Shown in pieces: positions 18,229-23,935 of a stretch of 23,935 nt of DNA (its first letter is position 1; every line of letters starts with the position of its first letter). The stretch is taken from positions 1 through 23,935 of the forward strand of contig JAFAZM010000397.1 of assembly GCA_019239785.1 (NCBI GenBank). Reading direction: 5' to 3'. The DNA comes from Sphingomonadaceae bacterium. GTDB taxonomy: Bacteria > Pseudomonadota > Alphaproteobacteria > Sphingomonadales > Sphingomonadaceae. A model generated the notes under the pieces. That model did no database searches. It was given only the letters and a program-made list of their open reading frames with translations, and was not told the origin of the DNA. The translations under genes and the position numbers were made by a program.

Positions 18229-18372
18229 TCCTCCCCGGAAAGGGGAGGGGGACCAGCGAAGCTGGTGGTGGGGTATCAGCGGGTCGTGGAAGCCTCTTCC
18301 ACCGCGATGTCGCATAGCCTGATACCCCTCCACCGCACTGCGTGCGGTCCCCCTCCCCCTATGGGGGAGGAT
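18229..18372. repeat. Large nested palindromic element between convergent genes
   Basis: A roughly 145-base element with several nested stems: CTCCCC...GGGGAG near 18231-18247, CCAGC-GAA-GCTGG near 18253, exact arms GGGTATCAG (18271-18279) and CTGATACCC (18319-18327), a central GTGGAAG-CCT-CTTCCAC (18286-18302), CCGCACTGCGTGCGG near 18333, and CCTCCCCC-TAT-GGGGGAGG at the right end. The halves are inverted copies of one another, as in a MITE or paired REP. It separates convergent ABM and metB genes and could act as a two-way terminator. Confidence 0.85.
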
Positions 18373-18385
18373 TGGAAGTTCGGCT

Positions 18386-19543
18386 CTACGAAACCGCCGA
18401 GAACCCCCGCCCGAGATCGGCAATCAGATCCTCCGCCTCCTCCAGCCCAACCGAGAGCCGCAGCAGGTCGCCGTGGATGCCGGCTTCGGCCTGCGCTTCG
18501 GGCGGCATGCCGCGGTGGGTCATCGTCGCCGGCTTGCAGATCAGGGTGGCGAAGCCACCGAGCGAGGAGGCGAGGGTGATCAGCTCCAGGCTCTTCAGGA
18601 AGGCTGCGGTCGCGTCGTCCCCGCCGTTGACCCGGAAGGAGAGCATGAAACCCGGGCCGCTCTGCTGCCGCTCGGCGAGCGCCTTGTCGGGATGGGAATC
18701 GAGGCCGGGATAATGGACTTCGCGCACGCCGGCGTGGCCCTCCAGCCAGGCGGCGAGGGCGCGCGCCGTCGCTTCCTGCCGATCGACGCGCAGTGGCAAA
18801 GTGCGCAGCCCGCGCAAGGTCTGCCAGGCGTCGTGCGCGGAGCCGCTGAGGCCGGCGGCGTTCGCCCACCAGTGCAATTTCTCCACCAGCTCCGCATCCT
18901 TCGCGAGCAGGGCGCCACCGAACAGATCGGCATGGCCGTTCAGCGCCTTGGTCGTGGAGTGGAGGACGAGGTCGCAGCCGAGCGCGAGCGGGCGCTGCCG
19001 GCAGGGAGTGGGCAACGTGTTGTCGGCGATGGTCAACGCACCCGCCGCCTTTGCCCGGGCGGCGCGGTCGGCGATGTCGACGATCCGGAGCAGGGGATTG
19101 CTCGGCGTCTCCAGCCAGACCAAAGCCGGCTCCCGCTCGAGCGCGGCCGCGAACGCCGCGTCATCGCCCTGGTCGACGAAAATGGCTTCGAGCTTGCCCT
19201 GCGCCTCCAGGCCCTGGAGCAGCCGGTAGGTGCCGCCATAGCAATCGTGCGGCGCCACCACGCGGGCGCCGGCGGGGAGCAGCAGCAAAGCGAGCAGGGC
19301 CGCCGCCTGGCCCGAATTGGTGATCGCGCCGCCGGCCGCGCCTTCGAGCTCGGCAAGCGCGTCGGCAAGCAGGTCGCGGTTCGGATTGACGGTGCGCGAA
19401 TAATCGTAAGCCGGCTTGCTGTCGGCATCGTCCCAGCGGAACGTATCCGACGACCAGAGCGGCGGCGTCAGGCTGTGCCGCCCAGGATCGCCGCGCGTGC
19501 CGGCCGAGGCGACGATCGTCGCCGGCTTGCGGGGCCTGCTCAC
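18386..19543 (-). CDS. metB: Cystathionine gamma-synthase (Cys/Met metabolism PLP enzyme)
   Basis: A 385-residue PLP enzyme of transsulfuration, joining activated homoserine with cysteine to give cystathionine for methionine synthesis. The cofactor lysine is K199 in LHSTTKALNGHADLFGG, and D174 (TIADNT) supports the pyridine ring. VVAPHDCYGGTYRLL, FVDQGD, ETPSNPLLRIVDIA, HWWANAAGLSG and ICKPATMTHRGMPPEAQAEAGI follow the MetB pattern closely, more so than O-acylhomoserine sulfhydrylases (MetZ/MetY). GTG 19543 is chosen because it overlaps the metX stop as GTGA and fits the family's N-terminus; the frame runs further upstream only as a shadow of metX. The usual SGMAA is SGQAA here. Direct sulfhydrylation activity cannot be excluded. 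Confidence 0.93.
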   Translation of the reverse strand: MSRPRKPATIVASAGTRGDPGRHSLTPPLWSSDTFRWDDADSKPAYDYSRTVNPNRDLLADALAELEGAAGGAITNSGQAAALLALLLLPAGARVVAPHDCYGGTYRLLQGLEAQGKLEAIFVDQGDDAAFAAALEREPALVWLETPSNPLLRIVDIADRAARAKAAGALTIADNTLPTPCRQRPLALGCDLVLHSTTKALNGHADLFGGALLAKDAELVEKLHWWANAAGLSGSAHDAWQTLRGLRTLPLRVDRQEATARALAAWLEGHAGVREVHYPGLDSHPDKALAERQQSGPGFMLSFRVNGGDDATAAFLKSLELITLASSLGGFATLICKPATMTHRGMPPEAQAEAGIHGDLLRLSVGLEEAEDLIADLGRGFSAVS

Positions 19544-20493
19544 AGGAAGGCGCCCACCAGGGCCGAGATCCTGTCGGCGTCCTTCAGGAACATGTCGTGG
19601 CCGTAAAGCGAGGGCAGCAGCCGGAGCTGGACCGGGCCGGCGAGCGAAGCGGCGAGCGCCTCGAGCTGCACCGGCGGCACCAGCTGGTCGCTGTCGGCGC
19701 CGATCAGCAAGGTCGGGACGGCGATCCGGGCCGGATCGACCTGGTGCCGGTCGATCGAGGCGGAGAGGCTGAGGAAACGCTCCGGCGACATCCGCCTGGT
19801 GAAGGCCTCGCCGCGATTGCGCAGATAGGCGCCGGGCTCGGAGCGGCCGAGCACGCCTTCGCCGCCGATCCCGCCTTCGAAGCGCTCCGCGAACTCCTCG
19901 CGGGTGCGGTAGCTCAGCATGGCGAGGCCGCGGGCGATCGAAAGCGCCTCTTCCGCGTCGCCGCCGGCGAGGCCGAGGGCGACGATCCGCCGCTGCAGGT
20001 CGCGGATCGCCGTCGCAGCAGGGTGGGGACGGGCGTCGGCGGAGATCGCCACCAGCCGCGCCGCGCGGTTTGGATGATGCTGGCCGAGCGCGAGCGCGAT
20101 CATCCCGCCATAGGAGGCGCCGATCGCCGCATGGGCCTGGCGCACGCCGATCGCGTCGAGCACGGCGCACAGCGCCGCCGCCTGGTCGCGCGGGCTCGGC
20201 GCGACCTCGCCGAAGCGATCGGCGATGAAGTCCATGCCGAGGATGCGGAAACGCTCCGGGTCCGCCGCGCAGCCCGGCCCGGCGACGCCCGGCCACCAGC
20301 TGCAGGGCAGGCAATCGGCCGAGATGCCGCCGAGCAGGATGAGCAAGGGCGCCCCTTCCGGCCCGGTCAGGCTGGCGCGCACCGAGGCGCCGAAGCGGGC
20401 GAGCCCCGCCGGCAGCTTCACCTCGAACAGGCGCGGCTCGGCGGCGCGCGGCGCCGGCTCGGCATAGCGGGACTGGACGTGCGACAGCCTCAT
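19540..20493 (-). CDS. metX: Homoserine O-acyltransferase, MetX-like alpha/beta hydrolase fold
   Basis: A 317-residue enzyme that activates homoserine with an acyl-CoA, the first dedicated step toward methionine. The catalytic triad can be seen: Ser127 in GASYGGM, Asp269 in LLIGADSDQLVPP and His299 in LYGHDMFL. It is shorter than the common MetX (about 370-380) and has LILLGGISADC with PCSWWPG in place of the usual HALTGDSH region; short variants of this kind are known among MetX enzymes with succinyl-CoA activity in Xanthomonadales. Acetyl versus succinyl donor is therefore open. ATG 20493 follows AGGAAGAGGGAG; the longer upstream frame lies in the leader. metB overlaps the stop by four bases. 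A structured leader RNA precedes the gene. Confidence 0.88.
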   Translation of the reverse strand: MRLSHVQSRYAEPAPRAAEPRLFEVKLPAGLARFGASVRASLTGPEGAPLLILLGGISADCLPCSWWPGVAGPGCAADPERFRILGMDFIADRFGEVAPSPRDQAAALCAVLDAIGVRQAHAAIGASYGGMIALALGQHHPNRAARLVAISADARPHPAATAIRDLQRRIVALGLAGGDAEEALSIARGLAMLSYRTREEFAERFEGGIGGEGVLGRSEPGAYLRNRGEAFTRRMSPERFLSLSASIDRHQVDPARIAVPTLLIGADSDQLVPPVQLEALAASLAGPVQLRLLPSLYGHDMFLKDADRISALVGAFL

Positions 20494-20557
20494 CTTCGCT
20501 CCCTCTTCCTGCGAAGGCCGATGCTGCCGTGGGACCCGCTTGGTTGCCGGACCGGCC

Positions 20558-20633
20558 GCATCGCCCTTTTCAGGACCGCCACCTTGCCCGGGAAGGCAGG
20601 TTGGCGTGGGCCGTGAAAGCCCACTCTTGATGC
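20558..20633 (-). promoter_or_regulatory. Candidate riboswitch: four-way-junction leader RNA of metX
   Basis: Read on the minus strand. P1 pairs GCATC (20633-20629) with GATGC (20562-20558). After AAGA, P2 is GTGGGC-TTTCACG-GCCCAC (20624-20606). P3 is GCCAACCTGCC paired with GGCAAGGTGGC (20605-20578, two bulges). P4 is GTCCT-GAAA-AGGGC (20576-20563). Only one base (20577) lies between P3 and P4, and none between P2 and P3 or between P4 and P1. The 3' strand of P1 (CGATGC) can alternatively pair with GCATCG at 20524-20519, next to the metX ribosome site. CATCAAGAG, CAACC, AAGGTG and the order of helices recall SAM-I (S-box) aptamers, but the S-box P2 kink-turn region is missing. Class and ligand are inferred. 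Confidence 0.5.
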
Positions 20634-20652
20634 TTCGCCCGGCAGTGTAACC

Positions 20653-20697
20653 GCCAAGGCTTGCCAATTCCCTATCACGGCGAAGCGCCTTGGCAAA
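20653..20697. promoter_or_regulatory. Inverted repeats in the metX/hisN divergent region
   Basis: GCCAAGGC (20653-20660) and its complement GCCTTGGC (20687-20694) form an exact 8-bp inverted repeat 26 bases apart, and TTGCCAA (20661-20667) pairs with TTGGCAA (20691-20697). They lie upstream of both divergent genes, where an operator could sit. No clear -35/-10 pair was found. Confidence 0.25.
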
Positions 20698-20723
20698 TCC
20701 TTTCTGCATCGTAAGAGGCAGGG

Positions 20724-21479
20724 ATGAGCTTTGCCGCCTTCGCCTCCAGGCTTGCCGAAGCCGCGCGCGAGGTGACGCTCGCCGCGGCCGAGCGGACGGT
20801 CGAGGACAAGAGCAAGGGCGGCAGCTTCGATCCGGTCACCGACGCCGATCGCGAGGCCGAGCTGGCGATGCGGGCGCTGATCGAGGCGGAATATCCCGCG
20901 CACGGCATCAACGGCGAGGAGCATGCGGCGCGGCCGGCGCGCTGCGCCTATCAGTGGAGCCTCGATCCGATCGACGGCACCCGCGCCTTCATCTGCGGCC
21001 TGCCGAGCTGGGCGACCCTGATCGCGCTGCTCGAGGAAGGCGAACCGATCCTCGGCGTGATCGACGCGGCCCGGCTCGACGAGCTCTATCTGGGCGACGG
21101 CAAGCATGCCTGGCTGAACGGCGCGCCGATCCGCACAAGCGCCTGCCGCACGCTCGCGGAGGCGCGGCTGTCGACCACCGATCCGTTCCTGTTCGGCGCC
21201 GTGGAGGGGATGCGGTTCGAGCGGCTCCGGGAAAAGGCGCGGGTGACGCGCTACGGCCTCGACGCCTACGGCTATGCCCGGCTCGCCGCCGGGCAGATCG
21301 ACCTGGTCGCGGAATCCGGCCTGAAGCCGCACGACTGGCAGGCGCTGGTGCCGGTGATCCGCGGGGCCGGCGGCGTCGTCGGCGATTGGCAGGGCGGCGC
21401 CGACCTCAGCGCGGGCCAGATCCTGGCGGCGGCGACGCCGGAGCTGTTCGCGGCGGCGGTGGCTGTGCTGGCGGACTGA
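20724..21479 (+). CDS. hisN: Inositol-monophosphatase-family phosphatase, probable histidinol-phosphatase
   Basis: A 251-residue Mg-dependent phosphatase. The metal-site motifs are complete: SFDPVTDADREAE, GEEH (64-67), DPIDGTRAF (81-89, metal ligands D81 and D84) and ESGLKPHDWQALVPVIRGAGG near 210-230. The family covers inositol monophosphatase, CysQ and HisN. I favour HisN, the histidinol-phosphate phosphatase of many alphaproteobacteria, because of DPIDGTRAFICGLPSWATLIAL and because hisIE and hisF lie 1.2 kb away on the other strand. CysQ (PAP phosphatase) is the main alternative, given the sulfur genes nearby. ATG 20724 lies behind AGAGGCAGGG. Confidence 0.85.
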   Translation: MSFAAFASRLAEAAREVTLAAAERTVEDKSKGGSFDPVTDADREAELAMRALIEAEYPAHGINGEEHAARPARCAYQWSLDPIDGTRAFICGLPSWATLIALLEEGEPILGVIDAARLDELYLGDGKHAWLNGAPIRTSACRTLAEARLSTTDPFLFGAVEGMRFERLREKARVTRYGLDAYGYARLAAGQIDLVAESGLKPHDWQALVPVIRGAGGVVGDWQGGADLSAGQILAAATPELFAAAVAVLAD

Positions 21480-21488
21480 CAGTCAATC

Positions 21489-21568
21489 GTCACCCCGGCG
21501 AAGGCCGGGGTCTCAGGTCTGAAAGGCGCGGATGATCCCCACGAAACCCCGGCCGTCGCCGGGGTGAC
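21489..21568. repeat. 80-base palindromic element with 11-bp inverted ends
   Basis: The ends are exact inverted copies: GTCACCCCGGC (21489-21499) and GCCGGGGTGAC (21558-21568). Each end is half of its own hairpin: CCCCGGC-GAAG-GCCGGGG (21493-21510) and ACCCCGGC-CGTC-GCCGGGGT (21546-21565). It lies just after hisN and probably forms a terminator-like structure. The rest of the gap, to 21670, shows only the ribosome site of the next gene. Confidence 0.85.
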
Positions 21569-21670
21569 GGCTGTACTCAAGATTATCAACGCTCCTTATG
21601 CCTCGCAACTGCATTTCGATTGGGCAAACCGGCGTGAAGACTCCATTGGGCCGCCGACAAGGAGCAGCCC

Positions 21671-22510
21671 ATGAACGCCGAGACCCGCATCTTCCCCGCC
21701 GCCGTGACGGCATCGCTCAATTTCCAGCGGCCGATGGCCGGGCGGCCCGTCTCCTATCAGTACGATCCACCTCCCGGTACCCCGCAGCGCACCGGTGAGT
21801 TCGACGCGCATGCGGTCGCGATCCGCAACGCCCGGCCGCTGGCCGGGGCGCTTTCGCTCGACGTCGAGGGCTTCGCACTGCTCCAGGCGCCGACGGGCTT
21901 CGCCGACTTCCAGGACGACGCGGCCATACGCTCTTCTTATTATCCGGAGGTGGAGCGCCTGCTCATAAGGGCGACCGGCGCGGCGGCGGCGATCGCCTTC
22001 GACCACAATGTCCGCAACGCCGCCCGCGCCGCGCGCGGCGAGGCGGGGATAAGGGGGCCGGTGCCCAACATCCACAACGACTTCACCTTGCGCTCCGGCC
22101 CGGAGCGCGCCCGGCGCGAGCTTGAGCAAAGGGGGCTGAACCCCGAGGCGCTGGACGGGCGCCGCTTCGCGATCGTCAATCTGTGGCGGCCGATCGGGCG
22201 CGCGGTGGAGAAATCGCCGCTCGTGCTCGGCGATGCCCGGACGATCGCCGCAGAGGATCTGGTGACGGTGGACCTCGTCTATCGCGACCGGACCGGCGAG
22301 ACCTGGTCGCTGCGGCACAATCCGGCGCAGCGCTGGTATTATTTCCCGCGGCTTACGCCCGACGAGGCGATCCTGATCAAGAGCTACGAATCCTCGCCCG
22401 AGGCGGCGCGATTCTCGCCGCATGCCGCGTTCGATGATCCAACCAGCCCTCCCTGCGCGCCCGAGCGCGAGAGCATCGAGGTGCGTGCGCTGGTCATTTA
22501 CGCGGGCTGA
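21671..22510 (+). CDS. CmcJ/NvfI-family oxidoreductase (putative Fe(II)/2-oxoglutarate-type oxygenase)
   Basis: A 279-residue protein of the CmcJ/NvfI (GA4-desaturase-like) family, whose characterised members hydroxylate or rearrange small molecules in antibiotic or meroterpenoid pathways. Visible features are the metal-binding HxD in NIHNDFT (H135, D137), NLWRPIG (170-176), the distal histidine in RFSPHAAFDDP (H251) and the closing PERESIEVRALV. The early GFALLQAPTGFADFQDD and SSYYPEVERLLIRATGA segments are also typical. There is no signal peptide, so it is cytoplasmic. It stands alone between hisN and hisIE, flanked by palindromic repeats, with its own ribosome site AAGGAG at 21659-21664. 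Its substrate is unknown; no biosynthetic cluster surrounds it. Confidence 0.85.
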   Translation: MNAETRIFPAAVTASLNFQRPMAGRPVSYQYDPPPGTPQRTGEFDAHAVAIRNARPLAGALSLDVEGFALLQAPTGFADFQDDAAIRSSYYPEVERLLIRATGAAAAIAFDHNVRNAARAARGEAGIRGPVPNIHNDFTLRSGPERARRELEQRGLNPEALDGRRFAIVNLWRPIGRAVEKSPLVLGDARTIAAEDLVTVDLVYRDRTGETWSLRHNPAQRWYYFPRLTPDEAILIKSYESSPEAARFSPHAAFDDPTSPPCAPERESIEVRALVIYAG

Positions 22511-22522
22511 CGCCCCCTCAAA

Positions 22523-22690
22523 CCCCTCTCCCGTTTCGGGGAGAGGGAGGGGCCCGCTCGCGAAGCGAGTGGGAGGGTGAGGGAAGAGGCGGCAGTTTCG
22601 AAAGAACGCCGGCGACAACCCGCCCACCTCGCACCCTCACCATCCCGGCCTGCGGCCGGGTTTCCCTCTCCCCGGAACGGGAGAGGGAAA
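22523..22690. repeat. Composite palindromic element between convergent genes
   Basis: At the left end lie CCCTCTCCC...GGGAGAGGG (22524-22547) and CTCGC-GAA-GCGAG (22557-22569). At the right end lie CCCGGCC-TGC-GGCCGGG (22644-22660) and a perfect 12-bp stem TTTCCCTCTCCC / GGGAGAGGGAAA (22661-22690). GGGAGGGTGAGGG and CACCCTCACC make the two halves inverted relatives. The middle (about 22585-22625) shows no gene. It separates the convergent oxygenase and hisIE genes. Confidence 0.85.
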
Positions 22691-22701
22691 CGTGCTCGAC
22701 G

Positions 22702-23334
22702 TCAGCCGTGCCGCTCCCTGAGCTTCACCGTCACCTCGTTCCATCCGAAACCCCGCGCCTGCATCAGCACGGTGACGTGATAGATCAGGTCCGCTGCTTC
22801 CGACACGCAGGCCTCGCGCTCGCCGCTGACCCCGGCCAGGGCCAGCTCCACGCCCTCCTCGCCGACCTTCTGCGCGATCCGGCTCGGGCCTTCGGCGAGC
22901 AGGCGGGCCGTGTAGCTGTCCTTGGGATCCGCCGCGGCGCGCTCGGCGACGATCCGCGCCAGCTGCGGCAGCCAGCCGATCCCCGGCGCGCTCTCGCCGG
23001 TGAAGCAGCTCGTGGTGCCGAGATGGCAGGTCGGCCCGGCTGGCTCGGCGAGGACGAGAAGCGCGTCGTCGTCGCAGTCCGCATGGATCGCGACGAGCTT
23101 CAGATGATTGCCGGATTCCTCGCCCTTGCGCCACAGCCTTTGCTTGGAGCGGCTGAAGAAGGTGACGAAGCCGCTCGCCAGCGTGGCTTCGAGCGCTGCG
23201 CGGTTCATGTAACCGAGCATCAACAGCTGCAGCGTCGCCGCATCCTGGACGATGGCCGGCAGCAGCCCATCCATCTTCTCCCAGGCGAGCGACTCCAGCT
23301 CCGCCGGACTCAGCGGCGCACTTCGATCCCGCAT
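22702..23334 (-). CDS. hisI: Bifunctional phosphoribosyl-AMP cyclohydrolase / phosphoribosyl-ATP pyrophosphatase
   Basis: A 210-residue HisIE fusion catalysing the second and third steps of histidine synthesis. The HisI part (about 1-118) has MLGYMNRAALEATL, SRSKQRLWRKGEESGNHL and the metal sites HADCDDDALL (C87, Asp cluster) and PTCHLGTTSCF (C103, C110) that bind zinc and magnesium. The HisE part (about 121-210) has LARIVAERAAADPKDSYTARLL and the KVGEEGVELALA acid cluster of the pyrophosphatase, followed by EAADLIYHVTVLM. The length fits bifunctional HisIE (E. coli 203). ATG 23334 lies within the end of hisF (25-base overlap), so the two are co-translated. The longer open frame upstream is a hisF shadow. 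Confidence 0.96.
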   Translation of the reverse strand: MRDRSAPLSPAELESLAWEKMDGLLPAIVQDAATLQLLMLGYMNRAALEATLASGFVTFFSRSKQRLWRKGEESGNHLKLVAIHADCDDDALLVLAEPAGPTCHLGTTSCFTGESAPGIGWLPQLARIVAERAAADPKDSYTARLLAEGPSRIAQKVGEEGVELALAGVSGEREACVSEAADLIYHVTVLMQARGFGWNEVTVKLRERHG

Positions 23335-23935
23335 TGGCTCAGATACTCCTTCAAGTCGGCGATCGCGATCAGCCGGTCGTGGAAGACGGTGGCGGCAAGC
23401 GCGCCGCTGACGCCCACGTCGAACGCCTCGCGGAAATGCTCCGGCGCGCCGGCGCCGCCGGAGGCGATCACCGGCACGGTCACCGCCTCCACCACTGCCT
23501 GCGTATGGGCGATGTCGTAGCCGGTGCGGACGCCGTCCCGCCGCATGCAGTTGAGCACGATTTCCCCCGCGCCGCGCTCGGCCGCCTCGCGGACCCAGGC
23601 GACGGTGCGGCGGCCGGCGTCGCGAGCCGTTTCGGGCGAGCCGGTATATTGCCTGACGACATAGTCGCCGCCGGCGGCAAGGCTGTCGACTCCGACGACC
23701 ACGCACTGGCTGCCGAAGTCGCGGGCGATTTCCGCGATGAGCTGCGGCCGTTCGAGGGCGGGCGAGTTGATCGAGATCTTGTCCGCGCCGGCCTCGAGGC
23801 ACGCCGCCGCGCGGTCGCGGCTGCGGATGCCGCCGGCGACGGTGAAGGGGATGTCGATCACCCGGGCGATTCGCCGCACCCAGTCGAGGTCGAGGCTGCG
23901 GCCTTCTGGGCTGGCGCCGATGTCGTAGAAGACGA
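23310..23935 (-). CDS. hisF: Imidazole glycerol phosphate synthase cyclase subunit (3' part)
   Basis: The C-terminal 207 residues of HisF, a TIM-barrel enzyme that, with HisH, makes IGP and AICAR in histidine synthesis. The visible part starts at about VFYDIGASPEGRSLDLDWV and contains VIDIPFTVAGGIRSRD, GADKISINSPAL, the catalytic aspartate in CVVVGVDS, RGAGEIVLNCMRRDGVRTGYD, VPVIASGGAGAPEHF and GALAATVFHD. Compared with the family's roughly 255 residues, about 50 N-terminal residues, including the first catalytic Asp, lie beyond the right edge. It overlaps hisI by 25 bases, as expected for the end of a his operon. Confidence 0.97.
   Translation of the reverse strand, partial: VFYDIGASPEGRSLDLDWVRRIARVIDIPFTVAGGIRSRDRAAACLEAGADKISINSPALERPQLIAEIARDFGSQCVVVGVDSLAAGGDYVVRQYTGSPETARDAGRRTVAWVREAAERGAGEIVLNCMRRDGVRTGYDIAHTQAVVEAVTVPVIASGGAGAPEHFREAFDVGVSGALAATVFHDRLIAIADLKEYLSQCGIEVRR

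Noticed and set aside
19544..20314. Upstream extension of the metB frame
   Set aside because: The reading frame is open across metX, but the added sequence is a frame-shifted shadow of metX (Arg/Pro/Gly-rich). The GTG overlapping the metX stop gives the normal MetB N-terminus.
20491..20640. SAM-II (metA-type) riboswitch before metX
   Set aside because: The expected SAM-II pseudoknot consensus is not visible; the leader instead forms a four-way junction with partial S-box landmarks.
23335..23802. Upstream extension of the hisI frame
   Set aside because: It overlaps hisF in another frame and has shadow-like composition. ATG 23334 gives the usual HisIE length.

Overview
The window looks like chromosomal DNA of a GC-rich alphaproteobacterium, most likely of the Sphingomonadales. 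The evidence is the very high GC content, the lon-hup order, a sulfate-assimilation operon carrying the DUF2849 and DUF934 partners, a TonB-dependent receptor, and many short C/G-rich palindromic repeats between genes. The genus call is inference; no 16S rRNA gene or other marker is present.

Layout. 1-607 (minus): two small secreted proteins of unknown function, one cut by the window edge. 791-3632 (plus): the protease gene lon and the HU gene, followed by tRNA-Val(CAC) at 3696-3770. 3934-6480 (plus): a two-gene quaternary-amine-type ABC importer (an ATPase, and a permease fused to its binding protein) and a DUF167 protein. 6658-14036 (plus): a tightly overlapping sulfate-to-sulfide operon, in order a possible leader peptide, DUF2849, cysI, DUF934, cysH, cysG, cysD and cysN with a degenerate CysC tail. 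14148-16960: a YezD-like small protein and a TonB-dependent receptor. 17059-18225: a secreted or lipoprotein gene and an ABM-like protein. 18386-20493 (minus): metX and metB, behind a strongly structured leader RNA. 20724-22510 (plus): a HisN-like phosphatase and a CmcJ/NvfI-like oxygenase. 22702-23935 (minus): hisIE and the 3' part of hisF.

How the genes work together. CysD and CysN activate sulfate to APS. CysH carries the CC...CxxC cysteines of iron-sulfur APS reductases, so APS can be reduced directly to sulfite. CysI reduces sulfite to sulfide using siroheme made by CysG. The APS-kinase-like tail of CysN has lost its P-loop, which fits a route that does not need PAPS. MetX and MetB then carry reduced sulfur toward methionine via cystathionine.

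The most interesting items are: (1) a four-way-junction RNA with a competing 3' pairing in front of metX, with S-box-like sequence features; (2) the decayed APS-kinase domain in CysN, matched with an APS-type CysH; (3) an interspersed palindrome translated in frame inside CysG; (4) a 12-codon upstream ORF with a good Shine-Dalgarno whose last codon is Cys and whose stop overlaps the start of the cys operon; and (5) an abundant family of nested palindromic elements, one of them inside the cys operon. I found no CRISPR array, transposase, prophage or defence system.
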